From positions 142,217 through 206,216 of the forward strand of contig JAANYP010004442.1 in assembly GCA_020465985.1 (NCBI GenBank): 64,000 nucleotides of DNA, read 5' to 3'. Position 1 is the stretch's first letter; each line of letters begins with the position of its first letter. This document shows positions 10,416-24,175 of the stretch, in pieces. Below the pieces are notes generated by a model. That model was not told the origin of the DNA and searched no databases. It saw nothing but the letters and a program-made list of their open reading frames with translations. The position numbers and the translations under genes are program-made. The DNA is from Centrapalus pauciflorus. Lineage: Eukaryota; Streptophyta; Magnoliopsida; Asterales; Asteraceae.

Positions 10416-11535
10416 TTACATACATTATTCACTAATGAAATTACTATTCACAAGTGAGTTTTTTTAAATGCTCCATTTAAGTCAAATTTAATGAGGGTTT
10501 TCTAACATGCAACATTAATTATTTTTCCTATTGTCATATATAAATAGATTGTTTTATTAGTTAAGTATTCTATCAAGTATAAAATAATTAAATTTATCAT
10601 TAAAATTTTATTAATAAAATTTTTCTACATATAATGTAAATGTGATCTAGATATCATCAATAACATTTTTCATACATATGAGAATAATACATGTATTAAC
10701 TTGTTATAACATTAAATTTATTTTAGAGTTATTAATAAAAAAATATTTATGTTTATCGTATTTTTTAAAATTATCTTACTATGTGGTGTATGTCACAAGA
10801 GAAAATTAATATTGAATATATTATAACTTAACTCAACAAATTATTTCACATCAGTTTTTAAAGAATTTATTTATTATAACTATGATTGTGATAGTGTCTA
10901 TTTTACATAGAAACTTTTGTACTTTTTCTAACAAGAAATATTAATATACTCAAATACTATCAAACAAAAAAACAATCCAAATCAATATATGTAATTATTG
11001 ATTTGTTTTTTTATTAAACTAAAATATAAAAATCTACTAATGAAAGTAGGATCAAAAGTAATAATTTTTAAAATATCCATATAGGGATTACTAACAAAGT
11101 ATTATACAGTCATACAAACAAAAAAAAAACTCAAGTAAAAAAATATATTAAATCTAAACTTAAAAACATAACAAAAATATTTGAGATAATAAAATTTCAT
11201 ATATCTATATATGAATTAGTACTAAAAACACCATGTAAATTCGATGATAAAATAAGAGTAAAAATATTTTTCTTAATTTATTTTTTATTTAGATATATAA
11301 GTTGCATTTACAACACAACAAGTGTATGCTTTTAGATCAATGGACGTTAAATTTTTAAATTTATTTTATCAGTTCAATATAATTTATAATTTATTGGAGT
11401 TTTTAAACTTAATTTATTGGAGCTTTTAAACTTTTTCTAAATTATAATTTAATTTAATACGATTTTACCTTATTTAATTTTTACTTTGTTAATAAAATAT
11501 ACATAGCAATACATCCCAGTCGACACCACATCACT
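10416..11535. repeat. AT-rich Helitron-like element, copy 2
   Basis: A second, diverged copy starting TACATACATTATTCACTAATG and ending CGACACCACATCACTTGTTA. Its terminal hairpin is degraded (CATCCCAGTCGAC). Adjacent, same-orientation copies suggest tandem insertion or array growth. Confidence 0.5.
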
Positions 11536-11807
11536 TGTTAAAAACATAAAATCATTAATATTTATCGTTTAGTAACCATTCAAGACCTTTATTTATTCAT
11601 GTTTAGAATACATATACACATAATTTAATCAACAAACTTAATACATTTGAGAAGTACGTAACCCAAAAAGAAAAGGAATACATGAATATATCAGACCATT
11701 TAAAACAACAGAAGTTAAAAAAATGACGATCATTTGCAATGGAAATAATATGTGTGTGTGTGTCAAAAAAAAAAATCTTGAGGAACAAATGAATAAATCT
11801 TGATCTT

Positions 11808-14055
11808 CTAATTACACTTGGGCATATCAGGTGGTGGAGGCAGCATTTTTGTCTCTGCAGTTTTCCCATTCCTTACAATGAATACCATCTCCATCCCCCA
11901 ACTTACGTGTCGTTCGAAATGACAATGCATGAACCATACTCCTGAAAATTCCAAGTAATCGCGCGTTAATTAATGAAATTAATATACTAATGAACGTATA
12001 TACGTGATTAATTAGATAATTAAGTAAAATAAATCAAATTTATTTTTTCAAAATACTGAGAAGGATCGGAGTACGTTAATTGGACATACCAGGATTATTT
12101 GCTGTGAATCTGATGGCGGTCCAACCATTCTGAGGAACCGCAATGGTTTGTTGAAGAGGAGGGTCAACAAGATTATACTTCAATGGATCTCTTTGTCTAT
12201 CGAAATTTCCAAATCCAGATCCAACAACATAGAAACTATATCCATGCAGATGCATTGGATGATCTACCCCTGAAACCACGTTCGTTCCTTGGAAAACAAG
12301 CTCCACTGTATCACCATATTTCAGAACTTTCACCTCCGTCCCATTCATCGGAGTTTGCAACGTCTGATTCACACTATCTGCAGTGTAGTTGAAGGCGAAC
12401 GGGGGATTATCTGGAAAGTCGTCCCCATAAATCCCGTTGATTCCACGGTAGTAGGCTCCAAGAATTGAAGTCCTAGGAGAATCAAATGTAATGTTGTTTA
12501 TGCTTGCCGCAAACCTCCTACCCCGTGGTCCCAGACACGTCGTATTGGTACTATCACAGGGCAATGTGTTGATTGAAAGTGTGTAGAGTAACTTCCTTTT
12601 GATTTTAAGCGGTACGTCGATTGGATGATCATGGTTGGCTAAACTTCTTAGGCTGCTAGTGAAGTTAGCAGATGCATTTCGATCATTAAAAGCAGGAAGA
12701 ACCGGAAGAGCAGGTGAGGAAGATGTGGTATAGTTCCCACGGTACTCGATGATGGCTGTGGTTGTAGAATTATCAAAAACACTACGTGGGTTGCTATTGT
12801 AGAACTTGGCTGCCATATAATAGCGATTGAGTGGTTGGTTTGCTTCTAACAAAAGGTCTATTGTTTGTCCAGGTGATATAGTAACATAATTGGTTTTTAG
12901 TGGCTTGGTGTAGGCCCCGTCAGTTCCTACGACGGTGACTTGATGGTTTGCAATTGCGAAGAACATGATGTTGTTCATGGCGGCATTCACCATACGGAGC
13001 ATGTAAGTCTTTCCTTGATCCACACTTATTCTGGTTGTTTCTGGAGACATTTAAGCATTACGATTTATAAGTAAATAATCTCAAATATTGAAAATGAAAA
13101 GAAAGATGATTGAGAGTTAATCCAAGGAAGAACCTGGGCGGGAGCAGTTGTAAAGATCACCAGGTTGACCGTTGATTGTTAGAGCGTCAGAGGGAGCTGG
13201 ATCACCACCTCTACGCATGAAGTCATCCATTACTGTCTGGATATCATTCCTCCACCAGTCGCCTGCATTTTTTTTTAAATCAAATATTAATAATTAATCA
13301 TGTAGAGTTTTACAAAGCATCCAAAGCTTTAGAAAAAAAAATGGAGTTTCGGAAAAGATCACAGACCTAAGATGACGGGAACCTCTGCATGAGGTTTAGG
13401 AAAAGGGTACTTAGTTCCAATCTTGGGAGAGACGACTAGCAAGCCATGCACAGTGGCTCGAGACCAGTCGCTGTGAGCATGCCACCATAATGTGCCTTCC
13501 TCGTCGGAGAGGATAATCTTCTGACTAAAATGTGAACCAGGCTGAATTGGGCATTGTGTGATAAACTCAGGCCCATCCGACCATGGATATCTTGGCAGTT
13601 TCACTCCATGCCTGTAATTTGTCAGTCGTTAGTTACAAGTCATCTCTCGGTCCATCGTGAAGCAAATTAAATTAACGAATAAACATATATTTTATTATGT
13701 AGACAGATCGATGGATATAGATACCAATGAATTGTGATATTTTGGGAAGCCCGGTTGATAACATCGACGATTACGGTGTCTCCTCTACGAGCAGAAATAG
13801 TAGGGCCAGGGTATTGTCCATTAACGGTCAAGATGTTCTTGCTACTGCATAGTCTCGTGTAGTTTGTTTCTTGAACCTGCAAATTAAAACAGGATTACGT
13901 GTTATAATATTGCCCAAGTTATAATTATACATTATGGCCATGCAAAGCTTACATACCACAAATGTATATCGAACCAAAGCAGCTTGTGATTGGATGAAAG
14001 TGAGAATGAGTAAGAGCCCTAGAACAAGAACATGCATGTTCATGGCTAACTTCAT
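11808..14055 (-). CDS. Laccase (multicopper oxidase), copy A
   Basis: A secreted laccase oxidising phenolics with reduction of O2 to water in the apoplast. Six exons, all GT-AG: 14055-13957, 13876-13725, 13611-13367, 13262-13134, 13040-12090, 11941-11808; 569 residues, the usual laccase length and exon pattern. An N-terminal signal peptide is clear (hydrophobic VLVLGLLLILTFIQSQA). The four copper motifs are present: HWHG across exons 2/3, WWHAHSDWSR in exon 3, HPMHLHGYSFYVVG in exon 5 and FMHCHFERHVSWGM in exon 6. The residue ten after the copper Cys is Met, not the Leu or Phe of most laccases. Many N-glycosylation sequons occur. HCHFERH with PPPPDMPKC at the C-terminus suggests the LAC14/15-like group, which is tentative. 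It lies head to head with copy B. A TATA-like box sits 121 bp upstream. Confidence 0.95.
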
Positions 14056-14175
14056 ATGATCTGACAGTCTGCAGCTAGAGTATTGTAATTTGTACGTTTG
14101 TTTTGTACTATGAATCGGAGTTACTTATGTTTAGCTAGATATGTTGTTGTTGCATTTGCATGGATGGATTGCATG

Positions 14176-14183
14176 TATATATA
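14176..14183 (-). promoter_or_regulatory. TATA-like box of laccase A
   Basis: TATATATA, 121 bp upstream of the start codon on the minus strand. The position is plausible if the 5' UTR is about 90 bases; there is no transcript evidence. Confidence 0.4.
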
Positions 14184-14395
14184 CTAAGCTAGTTTAATTA
14201 ATTAATAAAGTACGTGGGCTGCTGGTGTACTGGTCCGCTAAATCAACTTTGAATCTCGTTTCAAAGTATTACCCGGCCAGGCCAGCTTGTTAGTTCTTTA
14301 TTTAAACGTGTTAATACCTAACATGTTTGCACTATTATGTTGACCAGCTGGTCCTTTGTTATTTTGGATTATTTTATTTTTCACTTTTTGACTTT

Positions 14396-14397
<2 letters not shown>

Positions 14398-14465
<68 letters not shown>

Positions 14466-14474
14466 TATATATAT
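14398..14474. repeat. Compound microsatellite (TC)n(AC)n(AT)n
   Basis: About 27 TC units, then ACACACACAC, then ATATATATAT. It lies about 340 bp upstream of the laccase A start. Confidence 0.95.
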
Positions 14475-14880
14475 AATAAACATCGTAACGTTGACGTCAA
14501 TTCCGATGGATGGATTATCTACTAATATTATATTATCTTGCCACTAACTAATACTTGATTAATATTCTTCTTCTCTATCAACCAAGTGAATATTCGCTTC
14601 ATGGTTTTGGACAATTTCTTTGAAACCTTCTTTTCTATTTTTTTGTATTTCTAACTTAACTCAAATAAAAGCCTAAAATGTCGAAAAAGCACACCGCAAG
14701 CCACCATGCATGTACCTTAACCAAATAAACCCAAAAAATTAATAACTTCGACAAAATCGAACTAAATTTTAAACAAATTCAAAATCAAACTATTTGGTTA
14801 CGTGTTACGTACGTAAAAACGAAAATATATAACTTTCTATTTGCATTATTCAATATTATGAATATACACATTTCTTATTT

Positions 14881-15193
14881 AGGGGAAATTATGCAAAAAA
14901 AAACCTCCTAAAAGTACAAATTTTTTTCGATTAAATCTCCTTTCATTTTTTTTTTTGAAGGTTGTCTTAACATAAAATGAATGATATTTCCGTTTATAAG
15001 TAAACATCAGCAACGACCGGTGCCACGTGGACTTGTAACCATTTTTATACCGGTTACAAGTTAAAAATGATAGATATAATAAGATTTGAATACTTTGGGA
15101 ACTTATCAGGAAAAAAAAAATAATATATGAAAGGAGAACTTAATCGAAAAAACTTTGTATTTCTATGGGTTTTTTGCATAATTTTTCTCTTAA
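14881..15193. mobile_element. Terminal-inverted-repeat element, possibly Mutator-like MITE
   Basis: About 65-bp inverted ends. The left runs GGGGAAATTATGCAAAAAA through TTTTTCGATTAAATCTCC. The right, on the other strand, runs AGAGAAAAATTATGCAAAA through TTTTTTCGATTAAGTTCTC. About 310 bp with no coding content. Flanks (tcttattta and tcttaataa) look like a decayed 9-bp duplication. A half-copy of the same ends occurs near 61620-61720. Confidence 0.6.
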
Positions 15194-15273
15194 TAACTTC
15201 AGTACTCATAAAATGTATTTTTAACATGCACCACTTTCATTATTAAGAAATATAGAACTTTAGCCATTTTGCA

Positions 15274-15393
<120 letters not shown>

Positions 15394-16934
15394 AGCTCAA
15401 TAATATATCATCTATTTAATTCTTAACATTATCATTAAGATCGATTTTCTTACATATTTAATAATATGTGAACTATGTGAAAATATTACATCTATCAAAA
15501 TATTATGACATCATATTTTTTATATTAATTGTTAAAAACTATTAAATGTTAGTTCAAAAAAAACTAGTACATGTTTGCATAAGTTTATATTAACATGATC
15601 ATATTAATTATATGCTATGTGTTCCAAATTAAATATAATAAGAAAATTATTATTAAGTGTTCAAAATTATAATTTGTTTTACTTTTTTACAAGGTTGAAT
15701 TTCTTAATTAGAGCATCGACTATATGTTAGATGTAATATCTAACTTTAATTAAGGATCTTATTAAGGATCCAACTAGCAACATTAATATACCAATCAAAG
15801 AACTAAGATAAATATAAACCTGAAATAATAAATAAACTAAATTGTATTACAACATAAGGGTACATGTTATTATCACGGTTATTACATCATTGTATAATGG
15901 AATTGAAATAACTACTACACAACTCCCAAATTATTACAAGTGGCTGCTAAATACCATAAAATGATGAATAGCAATCTATGAGTCTTCAGACTTGTAATTA
16001 GTTTAAACTTAAGCAGAAGATCCCACTTGTGAATTTCCTTTACTTGTACAATGGTTAGATAGCTAGCATCTTTAGTCATTTACTTAGTGAGTTAATTATA
16101 GACTAAAAGTATATATGCAAATATAATGAGCGGATAAAGCTAAGTGATGTCTGATGCAAGATTTGCACAGCAGTTTGGGACTGCACGTCGCTTATGAGAC
16201 ATAAATCATAGAATAGAATTAATGATGTCAAACTACGCACGTGCATATTGTGGGGATCAATCACATACTGGGCTAGCTGCCAGTAAATAAAAAGTATTTA
16301 TTTCTAAAAACCGAAGAAAGGGATATGATGGATAGGTTGAAATGGCCTCCCCTGAAACATAAACGCCATTAGCAACTGAGCTAAAGTCGACATAGTTTTT
16401 TCGACTTATTGGTCCTATATAACGAATTTTTAGTTAAAATTTATGATATATAACGTTATTTCTAGTTTCGTTTACTCGTAATATTAAAATATATATTAAT
16501 TAGTATATAAATCTTAATGTGGACGAAATAGGAATATATAATTGCTGTAGAAACTAATAGTCAATATTAATGTTCGTCAAAACTCAAAACCATATATATT
16601 AAGATAGTGATTGTTTCCATGGATTGATAAGAGGAAAATATATGACAATGGGATGATAGTAACGGTAGTACAAAATTGAGTAGGAAATCTATGGGAAGAA
16701 ATGTCAAAGCATAAATAAAATTTACCGTGTATTGAGCATTAATCGAGATGAAGTCAAAAAAGAAATTTAAAAAAGTCAGATCGAATAACGTACTGGGTCC
16801 AATTAATCATAATGCATCCACGTTTGGTATTTAATTAATTAAACACAATAAAACCAAACGAGTTGGCAAGCGTTGAAACTTGAAAGGCTTGAAATTTTCA
16901 AGGTTGATTTGGATGACCAGCCAACTCCACCAAC

Positions 16935-16950
16935 TATATATATATAAATA
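16935..16950 (+). promoter_or_regulatory. TATA-like box of laccase B
   Basis: TATATATATATAAATA, about 165 bp upstream of the laccase B start codon. A long AT run, so the exact box is uncertain. Confidence 0.35.
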
Positions 16951-17112
16951 CATGCAACCCATCCATGCAATAACATATCCAAATCCATTTATAATAATAC
17001 AAATCAACCAAATTAAAAAGCTCTGATTTATCATAGATTCAAGCCAGCTTGCAGCCTGCCTGGGCACAAACTAATTACAGTTAATAGATATATAGTACGT
17101 TGAATCGATCAT

Positions 17113-19425
17113 ATGAAGATAGCCATGAACAAGCATGTACTAGTCATAGGGCTTGTAGTAATTCTTGGTTTCATCCAATCACAAGCAGCTTTGGTTCGAC
17201 ATACCTTCGTGGTAAGTTTAATTTGCAATGTGATTTAGTGTTCTAGCTTGAATGTTATGTTTACTTGTATTATGCCCGTTTAAATTTCTAAGTTTGAAGA
17301 CCGGCCCAGAGATTTATGATCATATATACCTTTTTCTGGTTTGCAGGTTCAAGAAACAAACTACACAAGGCTATGCAGCAGCAAGAACATCTTGACAGTT
17401 AACGGACAATACCCAGGTCCTACTATTTCTGCTCGTAGAGGAGACACTGTTATCGTCGATGTTATCAACCAGGCCTCACAAAATATCACAATTCATTGGT
17501 ATCTATCTCCATTGATCTGTCTACTTAAGAAACATATGTTAATTAATCAATTTAATTTGTTTCATGATCGATTGAGAGATGACTTATAACTAACGATTGA
17601 TCAATTACAGGCATGGAGTGAAACTGCCAAGATATCCATGGTCGGATGGGCCTGAGTTTATCACACAATGCCCAATTCAGCCTGGTTCACGTTTCAGTCA
17701 GAAGATTATCCTCTCCGATGAGGAAGGCACATTATGGTGGCATGCTCACAGCGACTGGTCACGAGCCACAGTGCATGGCTTGCTAGTCGTCTCTCCAAAG
17801 ATTGGAACTACGTTCCCATTTCCTAAACCTCATGCAGAGGTTCCAGTCATCTTAGGTCTGTAATCTTTTCCAAAACTCCATACCATCAACAAATTAATAC
17901 CTTTTTTTTCAATTAAAGCTTCAGATGCTTTGTAAAACACCATATGATTAATCAATATATGATCGAAATGCAGGCGACTGGTGGAGGAATGATATCCAGA
18001 CAGTGATGGAAGACTTCCTGCGTACAGGAGGTGATCCAGCTCCCTCTGATGCTCTAACAATCAACGGTCAACCTGGTGATCTTTACAACTGCTCCCGCCC
18101 AGGTTCTTCCTTGAATTAACTCTCATTCATCTTTCTTTCATTTTCAATACGTGGGCGTACGTACGTTTATTTTGAGATTATTTACTTATAAATCATAATG
18201 CTTAAATTTCCCCAGAAACAACAAGAATACGTGTGGATCAAGGAAAGACTTACATGCTCCGTATGGTGAATGCCGCCATGAACAACATCATGTTCTTCGC
18301 AATTGCAAACCATCAAGTCACCGTCGTAGGAACTGACGGGGCCTACACCAAGCCACTAAAAACCAATTATGTTACTATATCACCTGGACAAACAATAGAC
18401 CTTTTGTTAGAAGCAAACCAACCACTCAATCGCTATTATATGGCAGCCAAGTTCTACAATAGCAACCCACGTAGTGTTTTTGATAATTCAACAACCACAG
18501 CCATCATCGAGTACCGTGGGAACTATACCACATCTTCCTCACCTGCTCTCCCGGTTCTTCCTGCTTTTAATGATCGAAATGCATCTGCTAACTTCACTAG
18601 CAGCCTAAGAAGTTTAGCCAACCATGATCATCCAATCGACGTACCGCTTAAAATCAAAAGGAAGTTACTCTACACACTTTCAATCAACACATTGCCCTGT
18701 GATAGTACCAATACGACGTGTCTGGGACCAAGGGGTAGGAGGTTTGCTGCAAGCATAAACAACATTACATTTGATTCTCCTAGGACTTCAATTCTTGGAG
18801 CCTACTACCGTGGAATCAACGGGATTTATGGGGACGACTTTCCAGATAACCCCCCGTTCGCCTTCAACTACACTGCAGATAGTGTGAATCAGACGTTGCA
18901 AACTCCGATGAATGGGACGGAGGTGAAAGTTCTAAAATATGGTGATACAGTGGAGCTTGTTTTCCAAGGAACGAACGTGGTTTCAGGGGTAGATCATCCA
19001 ATGCATCTGCATGGATATAGTTTCTATGTTGTTGGATCTGGATTTGGAAATTTCGATAGACAAAGAGATCCATTGAAGTATAATCTTGTTGACCCTCCTC
19101 TTCAACAAACCATTGCGGTTCCTCAGAATGGTTGGACCGCCATCAGATTCACAGCTAACAATCCTGGTATGTCCAATCAATTAACGTACTCCTTCAATTC
19201 TCAGTATTAATTTTGAAAAAACAAATAATGTTATTTATTTTACTTATCTAATCATGTACGTTCATTAATATATTACTTGGGATTTAAATTTCAGGAGTAT
19301 GGTTCATGCATTGTCATTTCGAGCGACATGTAAGCTGGGGAATGGAGATGGTATTCATCGTAAGGAATGGGAAGACTGCAGACACTAAAATGCTGCCTCC
19401 ACCACCTAACATGCCCAAGTGTTAA
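17113..19425 (+). CDS. Laccase (multicopper oxidase), copy B
   Basis: The divergent partner of the laccase at 11808-14055, intact. Six exons with GT-AG borders: 17113-17211, 17347-17498, 17611-17855, 17974-18102, 18216-19166, 19295-19425; 568 residues. Exon lengths equal copy A except the last, which ends KC-stop instead of KCN-stop. It has a signal peptide (LVIGLVVILGFIQSQA) and the same four copper motifs, with Met at the axial position (HCHFERHVSWGM). By hand count exon 5 differs from copy A at about 10 of 951 bases with one residue change (ISVDQ/IRVDQ), whereas exon 1 differs at about 16 of 99 and exon 6 at about 10 of 131. Substrate cannot be told from sequence; lignin, flavonoid or other phenolic oxidation are family possibilities. 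Confidence 0.95.
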
Positions 19426-20142
19426 AAGATCAAGATTTATTCATTTATTCCTCAAGATTCTTTTAATTAATTTGACAGTACGTGTTTAATTTTATATAAT
19501 TTGTATTTTTTTTTTCATTTTTTAGCCTCTGTACGTCGTTTTGGCCAGATGAAATTTGATTTATTAATTTTTTTCTGCACTGTGGGTTACTTTTCAAATG
19601 TATTAATTAAGTTTGTTGATTAAATCATGTATGTATTATGAACATGAATAAATAAAGGTCTTCATTGGTTTTTTTATGAATATTGTGTTGATGTCTTTAA
19701 CGAGAGGTTGCTGCTTTTTATTCTTAGACGAAATGAGTTTTAAATTTATTAATTTTTTTCTGAAATAATAAGACGTACATGATATTTATTTAGACAGATC
19801 ACAAATCGCAGCAAATGTAGCATCTAGTTATATGGTGATGGAATTGGTATAGTGTAACGTGATAATTTCAGTCATATATATATAACGCAAAACCAAACGT
19901 ACTTTTAAAGTAATTTGACGGTATATATTATAACAAGTAACTTTAAAGTTGACATGCATACACGATAACTAGAAAATTAAAGAAATGTCAACCTTTTACA
20001 AATACAGGAATGACACTTTTGCCCTCTCAATTCCTTATTTAACTTATTACCCCCTTAAGGTTTGAAAAGAGAGGTCTTTTACATCTTTACGTACCATATA
20101 ACATATGCATACAATACCATACGAAAACACACCCACAAAAGC
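19426..20142. other. Convergent intergenic region, laccase B to P450
   Basis: The 3' ends of laccase B (plus) and the P450 (minus) face each other here. AT-rich, with AATAAA-like words (for example near 19648) but no recognisable gene or repeat. Confidence 0.6.
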
Positions 20143-22919
20143 TTACATCGTTGCAAAGACTTCATTCCTTGAAACGACATTTGCACATAGGGGTTCCTTC
20201 ATTTCACAAGAAAGCTTCAGCAGCTCAGTTAGGTTAACTGGACGAGCCATATCTTCAACCCATTCAAATTGGTGAACCAACTTAGCCACCCATTGGCTAA
20301 CAGTAACCATACCAAGGTTCATGCCGGGACAAACCCTACGCCCTGCTCCAAATGGAGCAAGCCTAAGGTCACTCCCCCTTACATCAATGTTACAACCACC
20401 TGCAGACAATAAGAATCTCTCGGGCTCAAATGAAAAAGGGCGGTCCCATACCTTGGAGTTGTGTGTTATTGCCCACATGTTAACCATGGCAGTAGTGTTG
20501 GCTGGAATAACCATGCCATTGCTAAGATGGACATCAGACGTAGAAAGACGAGCCCATGAGAGCAGGGGGCCAGGTGGGTGGACACGAAGCGTCTCTTTGA
20601 TAACAGCTTGAAGGTAGGGAAGTTTTGTTATGTCAACATCATCGATATTCTTGTTTCCAATAACGCTGTCTAGTTCAAATCGAAGCTTGGATTGAATGCC
20701 TTGATTTAGCACTAGTTCAGCCATCACCCATTCAGTTAGAAGAGCAATCGTGTCGGTGCCTCGAAATACCATTTCCTATTAAAAAAATCCGAGTACGTAT
20801 GAGATACAATGTAATAACACTTGCAATAAGTAGCAAATAGTAATGAAATAAGTTGGTGTTGTAAACATTTAGTACAAACATGTAGCATGCATGGTTATCT
20901 TGGCTGCGCGCTAGTTTTTTGATGGCATGCTTTTTTTATAAAAAATATTTTGCTATTTATAAAAACTAAATAATAAATTATTATGTATGCGTAAAAACAT
21001 ATTGTCTTCTTTTTAGATTGATTATATTTCATTTTAAAGGTCATAGTTTAAAATATATCATTTGGTATAAATCCTAATCTTTATACTCAAGTAATTGCAT
21101 ATTATCTATATGGATATACTTTTTGATAAAAAGACGATAACTTGTATAAGGATCTAAATTGATTTTTTTTTTAATCTGAATTAATATATATAAGAATTTA
21201 AAATCAAATATTAAAACTACAAATATTGATTTTCTTGAACACGTAAATCTAGCTTCCTCTTTCTTCAATATTTGGTCGGTAAGAAGGATCTTGATTTTAT
21301 ATTATATTAATTAGTTTAACTATCACAAAGGTCCACGTTATACATTTAATTAAAAATGGTTTTTTTTTAATTGAAGGACATTCTCTTGATGCTTGAAAAA
21401 GCATAATTATTTTATAAACAAAAGCACACGTATACGAGGGGACCTGGATTAATTTTTAGTGTTTTTTGTGCTTTCCAGTATAAAAGGAAACAATTAATAA
21501 ATTATTATTTCAATATCTGGCAAGAAGAACATTTTATTTTCAATTAAATGTTATCTAAAGCTAGGCATGTGTGTGTATATGAATCGTTATTATCAGATAA
21601 TCAAAGTATAAGATATAAAATGAAGATTTTTATGTACTCCTTTCGTCTAAAAATGTTTACCGTATAAAAAATATAATTTTAGAAAATCATAATTATTACA
21701 ATCTTTATCAACAAAGTAATATATAGTTACCCTTAATTAATAGTTAGTTTTTAAAACTCAAATTGAGACCTCATAATTAAGAAGATAAATATCGTTTAAT
21801 TAAATTATTTTTTAGAATATGGATATTATTATAGGACATTAAAAAGGAAATGTTACAAAGTATAAAAAAGGAAGATAATTGAAGGGTGACACTAACCCAT
21901 AAAATGGCCACCATATCATCCTCATTAAGCGTCTCTTCTCCATCTAAAGAGAGCAAAACATCAACGAAATCGGAATCCTCGTTGAGATCCACCGAGCCTC
22001 TGAGTTTGTGTTCATGGATAATCTTCTGGACAAATTTCTTGACTCGAGGGACAAGAGCCATACACCGTTCATTGATACGAAAAGGGTCATAAAAGTACTT
22101 CAACCATGGCAAGTGGTCAGACCAGTTAAATGCACCCAAAAGCTCAAACCCTTCTCTCACCATCTCTTGAAGTTCCATAGATTCATGAACATCTACTTCA
22201 TCTAATTTATTGTAGCTTTTGCCAAAAACAATTTTCATTATGTTGTTCAAAGAAGCATCTTGCAAGTGCTTTCTTAGAACAACAAAACCATTCAAGGATT
22301 GTTCAATAGCAATGTCATTTAACATCGAGGTGCATTCTAACCGACATGCACGTTCTCGTGTGAAAATGTGCTTGGGAGCAAAAAGATGAGACGAAGCGAT
22401 TTTTCTCAAGAGTCTCCAGTAGGTTCCATTGGGTGCAAAGCCAATAGCTCGGTTAAACATGAGTAACCTAGCCGACTGCTTCACAGGACGGTTGGCAAAG
22501 TGTATGGAGGTCAAGATTTCACGAGCGGTTAGTGGATCCGAGGCGACAACAGTAGGTGTGGAACCTATGCTAATAGCCATGAGTTGGGTGGCTGCTTGGC
22601 TAGTACAAGCCATGGATGCAAGGGTTTGATGAGGCAAGCCATGAACCAAACTTAGCAAGGTGCCAAAGATGGGAAGCCCTGTGAAGCTCGGAATGGAAAC
22701 ATGGCCCAGACTGTTGCGGCCATTTTTCCACGCCGGACCTCCGTGACATGATAAAGCCCATGTCACAACCACAAGAAGTGAAAATGGTATTAAAACATAT
22801 AACAATACAAAAGACATGTTCAAAATATAAGTTTCAAGAATGGTTGTTGGGTCATGAGAAACCAACCACCAACTGATGATGATGTTTTCATGAAGCATGG
22901 AGCTTATGGTGGTTGCCAT
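20143..22919 (-). CDS. Cytochrome P450, CYP78A-type
   Basis: A membrane-anchored monooxygenase of the plant CYP78A family, whose members (KLUH and relatives) influence organ and seed size; their substrates are not settled. Two exons: 22919-21897 (341 codons) and 20775-20143, joined in phase 0 across a 1121-bp intron (GT...AG), giving 551 residues. This one-intron layout and length are typical of CYP78A. An N-terminal membrane segment is clear (VLLYVLIPFSLLVVVTWAL), followed by GGPAW. Exon 2 holds the oxygen-binding helix FRGTDTIA, the KETLR motif (ExxR), PPGPLLSWARLST, FEPERF and the heme loop FGAGRRVCPG. No frameshift or missing key residue was seen. The start gives the full anchor and is preceded by a (CA)n tract in the leader. 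Confidence 0.93.
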
Positions 22920-22936
22920 GAATTGAAGAAGGGGAA

Positions 22937-22962
22937 GTGTGTGTGTGTGTGTGTGTGTGTGT
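22937..22962. repeat. (GT)n microsatellite in the P450 leader
   Basis: Thirteen GT units (CA on the coding strand), 18-43 bp upstream of the P450 start codon and probably inside its 5' UTR. Confidence 0.9.
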
Positions 22963-22999
22963 GATTGATGAGGTTTTTGATAGATAGATGGTTGTTTAA

Positions 23000-24175
23000 A
23001 TAGGTAGCATGTTGTGAAGTAGGAAGCAGTGGGATTGATTTAAAAATTATATTAAATTCAATTCCTAGGTTATGTAAAAGGTGGTAACATCTATGTGCTT
23101 TCGTGGGAAAACTTTTTGAGAAAGTCATGTACACGTACAATAATTTGTGGATCCAATCAAAACCTTGATTTCATGGCCACGTAATCTATATTTTAACATT
23201 CAATTGGGTATTTACGATTTAGTAATTACAATATATCACCTCAAAGATTTTATTATAAGAAATAAATATATATATTGATGTGGGGAAAAGCACCGAAAAA
23301 AACTAATTTTATTTACATTAATTATCATTGTTTTAAAAATGTACTATATATATTGATCATAAACATTTAAAAAAGATAGCGAATGTCATTAAATAGTAAC
23401 CACATTTTATCTTTGTTCTAAGTTTACTCATATTTTTTCTTGTGAGCTTGTACAACTCAAGTTTCAATATTGTAACTTTTTTTGAAAAAATGAAATGTCA
23501 CCAAAAAATCCAGAACAATTGTACTTTCAAGTTTTGTTATAATTTGTTAATTAATTATGAAAAAAAAATGTTTTTGTCCTCTATGTTATTCTTTTCTAGA
23601 AAACTACTTAATTTAAATTTTTTTCTTTTTAGTTAATTAGTGAAATTTGACTATTAGAACCCAATTTTTAGTTTTTAAAAACCCGATTTAGTTTTATAAT
23701 CGGACTCTCCAATTGTCAAATTTCACAAAACTAAAAAAATTAATTTAAAGACTTTTATGGAAAAAAATATATATATATAACATTGAGAGATGAAAATGCA
23801 AAAATTAAGAAAAATGTTGTTTTTTTTTTCATTATAAATTTTAATAAAATGTCATAAAACATCATTACATTAATATATATGACCAATTTTAGTAATTAAA
23901 CTTTTTTTTTCTTTTATTTGGTAATTAAAATTTCTACAAATGTGTTTTATATTTTCATAATTGATCTATATTTATACATGTTTTTCAAAACAATTTTTTA
24001 GGAGTTTCTAGAAGAAATGTTTTTTAAACATGTTATAAAAAGTTACTTTAATGTTGTTAAAATAAAATTTTCATAAACATATTTATAACATAAGTTTTTA
24101 ACAATAACTTTATTTAAAGATTGTTTGTTTTATAAAAGTTTTTTTTTTTAATGCCAATGTTATAAAATCAACAAC
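23000..24175. other. Non-genic AT-rich stretch upstream of the P450
   Basis: No gene or clear repeat recognised. A TATTTAA-like sequence at about 22992-23000 may be the P450 TATA box. The rest is AT-rich with homopolymer runs. Confidence 0.55.

Noticed and set aside
12183..12392. 69-codon ORF antisense to laccase exon 5 (also 18864-19073)
   Set aside because: Shadow frames that recur in both copies only because the exon is conserved.
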